A stretch of DNA of 7,710 nt from an uncultured Erysipelotrichaceae bacterium (GCA_902796895.1 CADBQV010000063.1:1-7710), one strand, 5' to 3'; shown: positions 1-5,768, numbered from the stretch's first letter. Translations and numbers: made by a program. Notes: generated by a model not told the origin, from the letters alone.

Positions 1-366
1 GATCCAAATTCAAATTCTATTGTATTAAAGCTTAAGGTATATGATTATACATTTATGTATACAGGAGATGCGACAAACGAAGAATTAGATGATATTTTAA
101 ATTATTATGATAAAAATAAATTAAAATCAGATGTGCTTAAGGTAGCACATCATGGTTCTAATACTAGCTACAATATTGATTTTTATAATAAAGTAAATCC
201 GAAATATTCTATAATTTCAGTTGCAGAAAATAATAAATATAATTTACCAAATATAGAGGTATGTGATTATTTAAATAAATATAGTAATTTATATATGACA
301 AAGGATTGTGGTAATATTACATTTAATATTTATAAAGATAAAATGTGGATAAGTAAGTATAGATAG
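1..366 (+). CDS. comEC: ComEC/Rec2-family competence protein, C-terminal metallo-beta-lactamase-like part (5' end outside window)
   Basis: The frame is open from base 1, so this is the last 121 residues of a longer gene and the ATG at 55 is internal. ComEC forms the inner-membrane channel for single-stranded DNA during natural transformation, and many members end in a metallo-beta-lactamase-like domain thought to act on incoming DNA. Visible family hallmarks are NSIVLKL near the start (residues 5-11), TGDA (21-24), the VAHHGSNTS block (48-56), IISVAENNKY (72-80) and the closing KDCGNITFNI strand. The upstream HxHxDH-type motif and the membrane channel lie outside the window. One oddity: the family usually reads NxYGHPxxEV near the end, whereas this reads NKYNLPNIEV, so the His is Leu (codon 244-246). 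Stand-alone ComEC-like hydrolases share these motifs, so full-length ComEC is likely but not proved. The next gene begins 38 bp downstream. Confidence 0.85.
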   Translation, partial: DPNSNSIVLKLKVYDYTFMYTGDATNEELDDILNYYDKNKLKSDVLKVAHHGSNTSYNIDFYNKVNPKYSIISVAENNKYNLPNIEVCDYLNKYSNLYMTKDCGNITFNIYKDKMWISKYR

Positions 367-379
367 TTTAAATCTTTTG

Positions 380-388
380 TGTTATAAT
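380..388 (+). promoter_or_regulatory. Extended -10 promoter for the MATE gene
   Basis: The sequence TGTTATAAT is a perfect TGn-TATAAT extended -10 element placed just after the comEC stop. No good -35 box is seen about 17 bp upstream, which is typical for extended -10 promoters. The same nine bases recur at 2496-2504, before another gene. The expected transcription start is near 395, leaving a leader of only about ten bases before the ATG at 405. Readthrough from comEC could also supply mRNA. Confidence 0.55.
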
Positions 389-394
389 GCCTTC

Positions 395-399
395 GGTGA
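395..399 (+). promoter_or_regulatory. Ribosome binding site that decides the MATE start
   Basis: GGTGA lies five bases before the ATG at 405. The earlier in-frame ATG at 387 lies within the TATAAT box at 383-388 and has no Shine-Dalgarno sequence, so 405 is preferred. Confidence 0.6.
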
Positions 400-404
400 A
401 TTAT

Positions 405-1760
405 ATGAATGAAAATAAAATAAATGTTAAAAAATTAGTTTTAATAATTATACCTATATTTATAGAATTAGTATTACAATTACTTGCAGGTAATGTTGAT
501 AAATTAATGGTTAAAAAAGAATATCTAGCTACATCTATTAATCAAGCTAATTCAATATTAGATTTAATAGTTGTATCATTAAGTGTCTTATCAGCATCAT
601 CACTAATTTTAATAAGTCAATATAAGGGTTCTTTAAATAAAGAAAAAGAAAATGGAGTTTATGTATTATCATTTTATTTTAATTTATTCATAGGAATAAT
701 ATTATCATTATTATTTTTAACATTATCTAAGCCAATATTATATGCAATAAATGTTGGTGATTTATTTTCTCATGCATATCTATATTTAATGATTAATGGT
801 GGCTTTGTCTTTTTACAAGGCATGATGTTATCACTTCAAAGCTTTTTAAGAAGTAATGAATATATGAAAACATCATTATTAATTTCTATTATATTTAATG
901 TTATTAATATAATATTAAACGCAATATTATTATATTTAACTGATTTAAATCCAATACTTGCTGTAGCATTATCTTCAGTTATATCAAGATTTATTGGTGT
1001 TGTTTTATTGTTATTTATCGTTATATTTAAATTAAAAATTAAATTATCTATAAAGCTTTTATTCCCACTAAATGTAAAAGAATTAAAGAAAATAATATCT
1101 ATAGCCTTACCTTCAACAGGAGAAGCAATAAGCTATTCATTATCACAAATTGTTATAATAGCTTTTATTAATTTAATAGTTGAAATGGGAAAAAAAGAAG
1201 GAATAATTGAATTATCAGTAGCTCAAGATGCTAAAACATATGCATCAATGATTGCGTTAATTACATATCTATTTGTAAACGCAGCTAGTCAGGGTATGCA
1301 AATAATGTTAGGTAGGTATTTAGGAGCTAATGATACAAATATGGCAAATAAGCTTGTTATGAAGATGATGTATATATCTATTATTGTATCTACAATAACG
1401 GCACTTTTATTCGCAATAACATCTAATTTTTATTTTTCATTAATGATAGAAAATAAAGATGTTATAGCATTATGTGAAAAAATAATGTATATTGAAATTG
1501 CATTAGAATTTGGTAGAGCGATAAATATAGTTTTAGTAAGAGCACTACAAACAGCAGGAGATGTAATGTTTCCTACAATACTTGCAGTAATATTCTGTTG
1601 GGCGGTTGCGACTGTAGGAAGCTATGTTTTAGGATATGTATTTAAGCTTGGCTTAATTGGTGTATGGATAAGTATGGCAGCGGATGAAGTAATGAGAGCA
1701 GCTATATTTGTTGTAAGATGGAAAAAAGGCAAATGGAAGGAAATGAGGCTTGCAGTATGA
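405..1760 (+). CDS. MATE-family multidrug/toxin exporter
   Basis: A 451-residue polytopic inner-membrane protein of the MATE family (NorM/DinF type), which exports organic cations or other small molecules using a Na+ or H+ gradient. The length and about 12 predicted membrane helices fit the family. The two homologous halves are visible: the N-terminal half starts KKLVLIIIPIFIELVLQLL with a following VDKLMV (residues 9-36), and the second half repeats this as KKIISIALPSTGEAISYSL (228-246). Family-typical loops are SLQSFLRSNEYMKTSLLIS (143-161) and its counterpart ALQTAGDVMFPTILAV (380-395). The C-terminus is basic (RWKKGKWKEMR), consistent with a cytoplasmic tail. The start at 405 is chosen for its GGTGA site; an ATG six codons earlier is possible. 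The stop overlaps the surE start (ATGA), implying translational coupling. The substrate cannot be read from sequence. Confidence 0.9.
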   Translation: MNENKINVKKLVLIIIPIFIELVLQLLAGNVDKLMVKKEYLATSINQANSILDLIVVSLSVLSASSLILISQYKGSLNKEKENGVYVLSFYFNLFIGIILSLLFLTLSKPILYAINVGDLFSHAYLYLMINGGFVFLQGMMLSLQSFLRSNEYMKTSLLISIIFNVINIILNAILLYLTDLNPILAVALSSVISRFIGVVLLLFIVIFKLKIKLSIKLLFPLNVKELKKIISIALPSTGEAISYSLSQIVIIAFINLIVEMGKKEGIIELSVAQDAKTYASMIALITYLFVNAASQGMQIMLGRYLGANDTNMANKLVMKMMYISIIVSTITALLFAITSNFYFSLMIENKDVIALCEKIMYIEIALEFGRAINIVLVRALQTAGDVMFPTILAVIFCWAVATVGSYVLGYVFKLGLIGVWISMAADEVMRAAIFVVRWKKGKWKEMRLAV

Positions 1761-2485
1761 GAAATATATTAATAGTCAACGATGATGGATATTATTCATA
1801 TGGAATAAAATTATTATATGAAAAATTAAAAAAATATGGTAATTGTTATGTCTTTGCCCCTGCAGAAGCTAAAAGTGGTGCTTCACATTCATTTGATGTA
1901 AAAGGTCCATTTGTAGTAGAAAACTTAGAAGAAAACATATATAAAGCATATGCATCACCTGCAGATTGTGTTCGTTTAGCCCTAGATATTTTAGATATTA
2001 AATTTGATTTAGTATTTTCAGGAATAAACGATGGTCTTAATTTAGGCGATGATATAATGTATTCAGGTACATGCCATGCCGCACTTGAAGGAATAATTGG
2101 TGGAATACCTTCGGTAGCTATATCTACAGATAAAGATTCATTTGAAATTTGTGAAAATGAAATAGATCAAATTTTAAAATTAGTTTTTGATAAAGAATTA
2201 TATTCTAATCAATATGTCTTAAATATAAATTTCCCTACTAGAGATTTTAAAAAATCAAAAGGTATCAAGCTTACAAAGCAAGGAATTAAAAGATTTAAAA
2301 CATCATTTTATAAAAATGATTTAGATGGTAAATATTATGTTAAGGGTGAAAAAATAACATATGATTCAAATAAAGATACAGATTCATGCTTGTCACTTGA
2401 GGGATATATAACAATAACATTAATAAGTACTCATTCAAATGATTTGAAAAATTATGAAAAAATAGAAAAAAAGTTAAATCACTAA
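1757..2485 (+). CDS. surE: 5'-nucleotidase SurE (stationary-phase survival protein)
   Basis: A 242-residue cytoplasmic, metal-dependent phosphatase of the SurE family, which removes phosphate from nucleoside 5'/3'-monophosphates and sometimes polyphosphate. The metal-site motifs are intact: VNDDG with D9-D10 near the N-terminus, Ser40 in APAEAKSGASHS, and Asn91 in the SGINDGLNLGDD block, followed by YSGTCHAALEG. The ASPADCVRLALDIL stretch (66-79) matches the family PADC motif. An in-frame ATG at 1718 would add 13 residues before the conserved beta strand. The start at 1757 is chosen because M-R-NILIVNDDG matches the usual SurE N-terminus and GAGG (1745-1748) lies eight bases upstream. It overlaps the MATE stop by four bases, so the two are probably translated from one mRNA. 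The SurE fold here is slightly short but complete. Confidence 0.93.
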   Translation: MRNILIVNDDGYYSYGIKLLYEKLKKYGNCYVFAPAEAKSGASHSFDVKGPFVVENLEENIYKAYASPADCVRLALDILDIKFDLVFSGINDGLNLGDDIMYSGTCHAALEGIIGGIPSVAISTDKDSFEICENEIDQILKLVFDKELYSNQYVLNINFPTRDFKKSKGIKLTKQGIKRFKTSFYKNDLDGKYYVKGEKITYDSNKDTDSCLSLEGYITITLISTHSNDLKNYEKIEKKLNH

Positions 2486-2495
2486 TAAAAAAATA

Positions 2496-2504
2496 TGTTA
2501 TAAT
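2496..2504 (+). promoter_or_regulatory. Extended -10 promoter for the 157-residue gene
   Basis: TGTTATAAT, identical to the element at 380-388, lies in the 50-bp gap after surE. No strong -35 box is visible. Initiation would fall near 2511, leaving room for the ribosome site at 2525. It would make the downstream gene at least partly independent of the MATE-surE unit; no terminator separates them, so readthrough is also expected. Confidence 0.6.
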
Positions 2505-2524
2505 AAAATATAGTAATACTATAC

Positions 2525-2531
2525 GAGGTGA
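2525..2531 (+). promoter_or_regulatory. Ribosome binding site supporting a GTG start
   Basis: GAGGTGA, a strong match to the 16S rRNA tail, is placed four bases (seven from the GAGG core) before the GTG at 2536. It justifies a non-ATG start; the next in-frame ATG (2551) is too far from it. Confidence 0.7.
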
Positions 2532-2535
2532 TTTT

Positions 2536-3009
2536 GTGACTATAGAAGAAATGCTTAAGTTTTTGGGAGTTAGAACTCAAAGTAATGCGTCTATAGACCT
2601 TTGTTACAAAATGGATATGGAAGCTTTTAATATGATGAAGGATAACTCAAATTCATTTATTAAAGATAAATATGTCTATACATGTGTTTATAATGTTTTA
2701 TTAGATGAATTAAATTATAAAAAGCTTGATAAGAAAGAAAAAGAAGAAGCTTTAAAAATCATTAATAAAATTGATTTAAATGAAGAAGATAAGGAATACA
2801 AAGATATGTATTTCACTGGATTAGAGAGAGTTTTATTAAGATATAATAGACATGATTTAATTAATATTGAATCTAATAATGAATTATCTAAATTAGCATA
2901 TTTAGCTGAATTAAATGGCGAATATGGAAGGGCACTAGAACTATATAATAAGCTTGGCTTTGGTGATAGAGTAGAATTAATAAAGCTTAAAATCAGTAAA
3001 AAAAGATGA
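2536..3009 (+). CDS. Hypothetical helical protein, TPR-like C-terminus
   Basis: I do not recognise this 157-residue protein. It starts with GTG behind a strong ribosome site and its own extended -10 promoter, so it is very likely a real gene. It appears wholly alpha-helical and cytoplasmic, with no signal peptide or membrane helix. The middle (61-92) is a charged, Lys/Glu-rich helix region. The C-terminal part, LSKLAYLAELNGEYGRALEL followed by YNKLG (about 118-141), has the small/large residue spacing of a single tetratricopeptide-type helical hairpin, suggesting a protein-binding role; this is inference from one repeat only. No catalytic motif is apparent. The TGA stop lies inside the terminator hairpin shared with the converging yidD. 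Confidence 0.8.
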   Translation: MTIEEMLKFLGVRTQSNASIDLCYKMDMEAFNMMKDNSNSFIKDKYVYTCVYNVLLDELNYKKLDKKEKEEALKIINKIDLNEEDKEYKDMYFTGLERVLLRYNRHDLINIESNNELSKLAYLAELNGEYGRALELYNKLGFGDRVELIKLKISKKR

Positions 3010-3031
3010 AGAAATTAATCTTCATCTTTTT
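3000..3031. terminator. Bidirectional intrinsic terminator between converging genes
   Basis: The arm AAAAAGATGAAGA (3000-3012) pairs perfectly with 3019-3031 around a six-base AATTAA loop, a 13-bp stem with a GATGAAG/CTTCATC core. Each strand ends in a T run, so it can stop transcription from both sides. The stop codons of the 157-residue gene (3007-3009) and yidD (3015-3017) both lie inside it. Confidence 0.85.
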
Positions 3032-3287
3032 CTTTTTCTATTTCATTTTCTAAAGCTTTTTTCTCTTCTTTTGTAAGAGGAACAGGATCATAGCCACCTT
3101 TAAAAAATGGAGTACATTTTAAAAATCTTTTTGTAGATAGATAGCTAGCTTTTACAAAATTAAATTTTTGATAGCATTCCTTAGCATATTGACTACAAGT
3201 TGGTATGTATCTACATTTTTTAGAAGTATTAGGTGATATTTCTCTTTGATACCAATTTATTAATCTAATTGGCAATTTATTTTTCAT
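3015..3287 (-). CDS. yidD: Membrane protein insertion efficiency factor YidD
   Basis: A 90-residue small YidD protein, a peripheral inner-membrane factor that assists the YidC/Sec insertion route. The family signature is clear: LINWYQREISP (residues 9-19), the cysteine block CRYIPTCSQYA (25-35), the LSTKRFLKCTPFFKGGYDP stretch (50-68), and VP closing the core. The amphipathic N-terminal segment fits membrane association. The C-terminal tail beyond the core is highly charged (EEKKALENEIEKEKDED) and partly encoded by the terminator hairpin. It is the second gene of a minus-strand pair; its ATG lies 11 bp inside the end of the DJ-1/PfpI gene and has no good Shine-Dalgarno sequence, so it is probably translated by coupling. 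In many bacteria yidD sits by rnpA-yidC; here it does not. Confidence 0.95.
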   Translation of the reverse strand: MKNKLPIRLINWYQREISPNTSKKCRYIPTCSQYAKECYQKFNFVKASYLSTKRFLKCTPFFKGGYDPVPLTKEEKKALENEIEKEKDED

Positions 3288-3813
3288 AATATATACTATC
3301 TAATACCTTATTTAAAACTTCTTTTCCCATTAAAGCAAGAACCATTTCATATGCAAAATCTAGGGAATAGGCTACACTTTTAGCTGTGATTAAATATCCA
3401 TCCTTACATACACCTTGATTAGTAAATGTACCACCAAAATCATCATTCATTGATGTAAAGCATGTGTATTTTTTATTCTTTAAAAAGCCAAGGCGTCCAA
3501 ATAAAGTAGGAGCTGCACAAATTCCAAATACATATTTATTATTTAAAAAGAAGTATCTAATTATTTCATGACCATATTCATAAGTATATAAGAATTTATA
3601 ATGTGGTCCACCAGGAATAAATAATGCATCATATTCTTTATAATTAATGTCATTAATATTAGCTATATCAGTTAATTTAAATTGATGACTGCTTGTTACA
3701 GTCGTGTTGTTTGAAGCAATTGTAAGACTAACTCCAGCTCTTTTTAAAATGTCAAATGGAGCAATAGCCTCTTCCTCTTCAAACCCATCAAATATTAACG
3801 CAAGTACCTTCAT
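3277..3813 (-). CDS. DJ-1/PfpI (YajL/ThiJ-like) family protein
   Basis: A 178-residue cytoplasmic protein of the DJ-1/PfpI superfamily. Members include oxidative-stress sensors, glyoxalase/deglycase-type enzymes and chaperones; the exact reaction is not decided by sequence. The N-terminus MKVLALIFDGFEEEEA has the conserved acidic residue (E15, equivalent to DJ-1 E18). PFDILKRAG follows, then DALFIPGGP (62-70) and the nucleophile elbow GICAAPT with Cys99 (equivalent to DJ-1 C106). The end, DGYLITAKSVAYSLDFAYEM, matches the family ITSRGPGTSFEFA block in position but departs from it in sequence, and the DJ-1 His126 position seems not to be His. GAGGTGA (3820-3826) is six bases before the ATG. 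It is the first gene of the pair with yidD, under a promoter in the divergent region. Confidence 0.9.
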   Translation of the reverse strand: MKVLALIFDGFEEEEAIAPFDILKRAGVSLTIASNNTTVTSSHQFKLTDIANINDINYKEYDALFIPGGPHYKFLYTYEYGHEIIRYFFLNNKYVFGICAAPTLFGRLGFLKNKKYTCFTSMNDDFGGTFTNQGVCKDGYLITAKSVAYSLDFAYEMVLALMGKEVLNKVLDSIYYEK

Positions 3814-3832
3814 ATTACTTCACCTCGAAAAA

Positions 3833-3841
3833 ATTATAGCA
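3833..3841 (-). promoter_or_regulatory. Extended -10 promoter of the DJ-1/yidD unit
   Basis: On the minus strand the sequence reads TGCTATAAT, the TGn-TATAAT form seen at two plus-strand promoters here. It ends 19 bases before the ATG, with the GAGGTGA ribosome site between. The -35 region is poor: TACAAA lies at 17-bp spacing within the TTGTATACAA palindrome. Confidence 0.65.
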
Positions 3842-3856
3842 TAAATAAATATTGTT

Positions 3857-3870
3857 TTGTATACAATTGT
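3857..3870. promoter_or_regulatory. Candidate operator: overlapping palindromes in the divergent region
   Basis: TTGTATACAA (3857-3866) is a perfect 10-bp palindrome, overlapped by the 8-bp palindrome ACAATTGT (3863-3870). It covers the -35 position of the DJ-1 promoter. TTGTATACAA is the core of the Bacillus subtilis gluconate operator bound by GntR, so a GntR-family repressor is one possibility. No regulator gene is in the window. Confidence 0.35.
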
Positions 3871-3873
3871 TTA

Positions 3874-3898
3874 TTTTTAACATTTATTTTGTTAAAAA
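3874..3898. repeat. Inverted repeat in the divergent region
   Basis: TTTTTAAC (3874-3881) and GTTAAAAA (3891-3898) are perfect 8-base arms around a nine-base A/T spacer. It could be a weak hairpin or a dimer binding site between the two divergent promoters. The high A+T content makes chance similarity a concern. Confidence 0.35.
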
Positions 3899-3917
3899 GA
3901 GGTCATTTTCTTGTAAG

Positions 3918-3946
3918 TTTTAAAAAAATATTATATTATATATAAT
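3918..3946 (+). promoter_or_regulatory. Putative promoter of the 598-residue gene and mutS
   Basis: TATAAT at 3941-3946 has a weak -35 match, TTTTAA at 3918-3923, 17 bp upstream; an alternative pairing is TTGTAA (3911) with TATATT (3932), 15 bp apart. Transcription would begin near 3953, and a strong GGAGGG ribosome site (3959-3964) precedes the ATG at 3972 by seven bases. The -10 box sits in an 18-bp A/T palindrome (3932-3949). It is not of the TGn extended type used by the other three promoters. Confidence 0.45.
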
Positions 3947-3971
3947 ATATGGCTATTCGGAGGGTAAAAAT

Positions 3972-5768
3972 ATGGAAATAGATTTTGAAAGAGGTAATGT
4001 CATACTATTTGGCAAAACAAGTAAAATTGAAACGTTAATAAAAAAGTTTACTCAATTATCCGGAGAACAGGTTTATCATTTCTTGGTTAATAGAGGCATT
4101 CAAATTCCAAGAAAGATGAATTGCCTTGCGTTAATGTCAGTTTTAAATAAAAAAATTAAATTTTTGAATTCTAATTCTTTATCTAAGGATTATTTCCAAA
4201 GATTACAATATTATAATTATTTTACAGAACAACAATTATTTAATTTATTTATTAAAATTGCCAATGATGATGAATCATTTTATGCATATAGATATAATTT
4301 ATTTCAATTGATGCTATATAATTATGTAACTTTGGATTTTAATGATGGTGAATTAACTTATGTTAAGAATCTTAAAAAAGCACCTACAGAGAAATTTGAA
4401 CAATATTTTAATTATATTTCAGGTGCCTGCTTAGAACAAGAAGATACATTTGATGGTGTTAATATTGAAATGCTAAAGGCTAATATGGTAAATAGTGCTT
4501 CAAACCAAGAGGTATATGATATATCAGGTAAATATGGTATTGATATTCCACAAAGACTTAAAAAAGAAGAATTCTTAACATTCATATTAGATTATATGAG
4601 AGAAAATAACACATATAATGACGAGATTGCAGAAGAATTAGAAGGAATGACTTTAACTCAGCTTCAAACATTCGCAAATAGAGTAGCTATTCCTATGTCA
4701 CCTAATATGTCAAAACAAGAATCAATTACATATTTATTCTATTATTTAGGAAAATGTGAAATTGAGAAAACTTCAGTAAAAAGAATTGAAGTACCACCAA
4801 TGTATACTCCTCTTGAATTTACTGTAGATTTAGATGTTATCACATCATTTTCTAATCAAGCACCTAAAAAGATTATTCATTATGATGGTGAAGATGATGA
4901 TAAGGATAGATTTGAAACTTCTTTAATTGCGGCTATACCTGTAACTATTACAGATGAAGAGCCTAAAGAAGGTATATCACAAGAAGAAATAAAGCCTGAA
5001 GAAAATAAAATAGAAGAGAAAAAAGAAGAAGCACCTTCTTTAGAAAATATGATTTTAAGAGATGATATTTTAAATCCTAATCCTAATGAAGAAGCTCCTA
5101 AGGTAGATGAAGAATTATCATATGATGATACATCTGTAATTACAGATAATCAAAATGATAAATTAGATGAAGAAAATAAATTATTAGTTGATGAAATATT
5201 AAATCCTAGTGATAAAGAAAAAGAAGAGGTTAATGAAGAAAAACCAGAAGAAGAAAATAATGAAACTAATAATTTAGAAGAAACTAATGAAGAAGTAAAA
5301 GAAGATGTCATTTTAAATGATGATATCTTAAATCCAAATCAAAGTGAAGAAAATCCTATTGATGATATAAATCAAGAAAAACCTGTTGAAGAATTAGATG
5401 AAAATAATAATTCAGAAGAAAATGAAGAATTAGAAACACCAGAATCTGAGACAGAAAATGAGGTAATAGATGAAAATCAAGAGGAAGAAGCAAATGAAGT
5501 TGTAATGCTTGATGAGGATTTAAGCGACGCTCCTGATTTATCTGATTCTGAAATAAAAGAATTAATTAAAGAAGAAAAACCAGAAGAAGTTGTAGAAGAA
5601 AAAACAGTTGTATTTGATGTTTCAAATGTTAAGAAAAATGAACAATATGGTTCTGAAAAATTATTGAAATTAAAGGATAATAATACAGCAAAGATAGTAA
5701 GAATAGCAATTATATTAACAGTTATTGCATTAATTATTGCATTCTTATTATATGCAAATTTTAGATAA
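3972..5768 (+). CDS. Unrecognised acidic, tail-anchored protein with SAP/Rho-N-like modules
   Basis: I do not recognise this 598-residue protein. It begins at a strong GGAGGG site and has no signal peptide. Residues 1-270 look folded and helical and hold three similar modules (about 30-61, 178-210 and 226-260). Each has a helix, a short turn with Ile-Pro, a mostly Lys-led segment and a second helix, the pattern of SAP or Rho N-terminal-type nucleic-acid-binding folds. Residues 275-325 are a less clear globular stretch. Residues 325-545 are a low-complexity, Glu/Asp/Asn-rich spacer carrying DILNP motifs at residues 364, 407 and 450. Residues 573-594 (AKIVRIAIILTVIALIIAFL and two more) form a single membrane helix four residues from the end, with Lys/Arg on its inner side, so the bulk should be cytoplasmic. 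It lies 20 bp before mutS, likely one operon. Its function is unknown; membrane tethering of a nucleic acid or partner protein is a guess. Confidence 0.85.
   Translation: MEIDFERGNVILFGKTSKIETLIKKFTQLSGEQVYHFLVNRGIQIPRKMNCLALMSVLNKKIKFLNSNSLSKDYFQRLQYYNYFTEQQLFNLFIKIANDDESFYAYRYNLFQLMLYNYVTLDFNDGELTYVKNLKKAPTEKFEQYFNYISGACLEQEDTFDGVNIEMLKANMVNSASNQEVYDISGKYGIDIPQRLKKEEFLTFILDYMRENNTYNDEIAEELEGMTLTQLQTFANRVAIPMSPNMSKQESITYLFYYLGKCEIEKTSVKRIEVPPMYTPLEFTVDLDVITSFSNQAPKKIIHYDGEDDDKDRFETSLIAAIPVTITDEEPKEGISQEEIKPEENKIEEKKEEAPSLENMILRDDILNPNPNEEAPKVDEELSYDDTSVITDNQNDKLDEENKLLVDEILNPSDKEKEEVNEEKPEEENNETNNLEETNEEVKEDVILNDDILNPNQSEENPIDDINQEKPVEELDENNNSEENEELETPESETENEVIDENQEEEANEVVMLDEDLSDAPDLSDSEIKELIKEEKPEEVVEEKTVVFDVSNVKKNEQYGSEKLLKLKDNNTAKIVRIAIILTVIALIIAFLLYANFR
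4059..4751 (+). repeat. Three diverged helical modules within the 598-residue protein
   Basis: Module 1 (VYHFLVNRGIQIP, residues 34-46) and module 2 (VYDISGKYGIDIP, 181-193) align without gaps over about 30 residues, sharing VY, GI and IP plus hydrophobic spacing. Module 3 (QLQTFANRVAIP, 230-241, then SKQESITYLFYYL) keeps the same helix-IP-Lys-helix layout with small gaps. The similarity to SAP/Rho-N modules is by pattern only. Confidence 0.45.
5061..5339 (+). repeat. Protein-level DILNP repeat, 43-residue period
   Basis: DDILNPN (5061-5081), DEILNPS (5190-5210) and DDILNPN (5319-5339) start exactly 129 bp apart, each preceded by a short hydrophobic lead such as MILR, LLV or VILN. A degenerate fourth copy, VVMLDEDLSDA, follows near 5511 out of period. 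The segments between them are acidic and not alike, so only the motif and spacing are kept. Confidence 0.75.

Noticed and set aside
55..57. ATG at 55 as the start of a small stand-alone gene
   Set aside because: The frame is open to base 1 and the upstream residues (NSIVLKL) match the ComEC domain, so the gene enters the window from outside.
1718..1756. A longer SurE start at the ATG at 1718
   Set aside because: It would add 13 residues before the conserved N-terminal strand and overlap the exporter more deeply; the ATG at 1757 has GAGG upstream and fits the family.
3899..3928. Riboswitch or small RNA in the leader of the 598-residue gene
   Set aside because: The region is short and A/T-rich, with no conserved riboswitch core or stable GC-containing stems beyond the simple palindromes listed.
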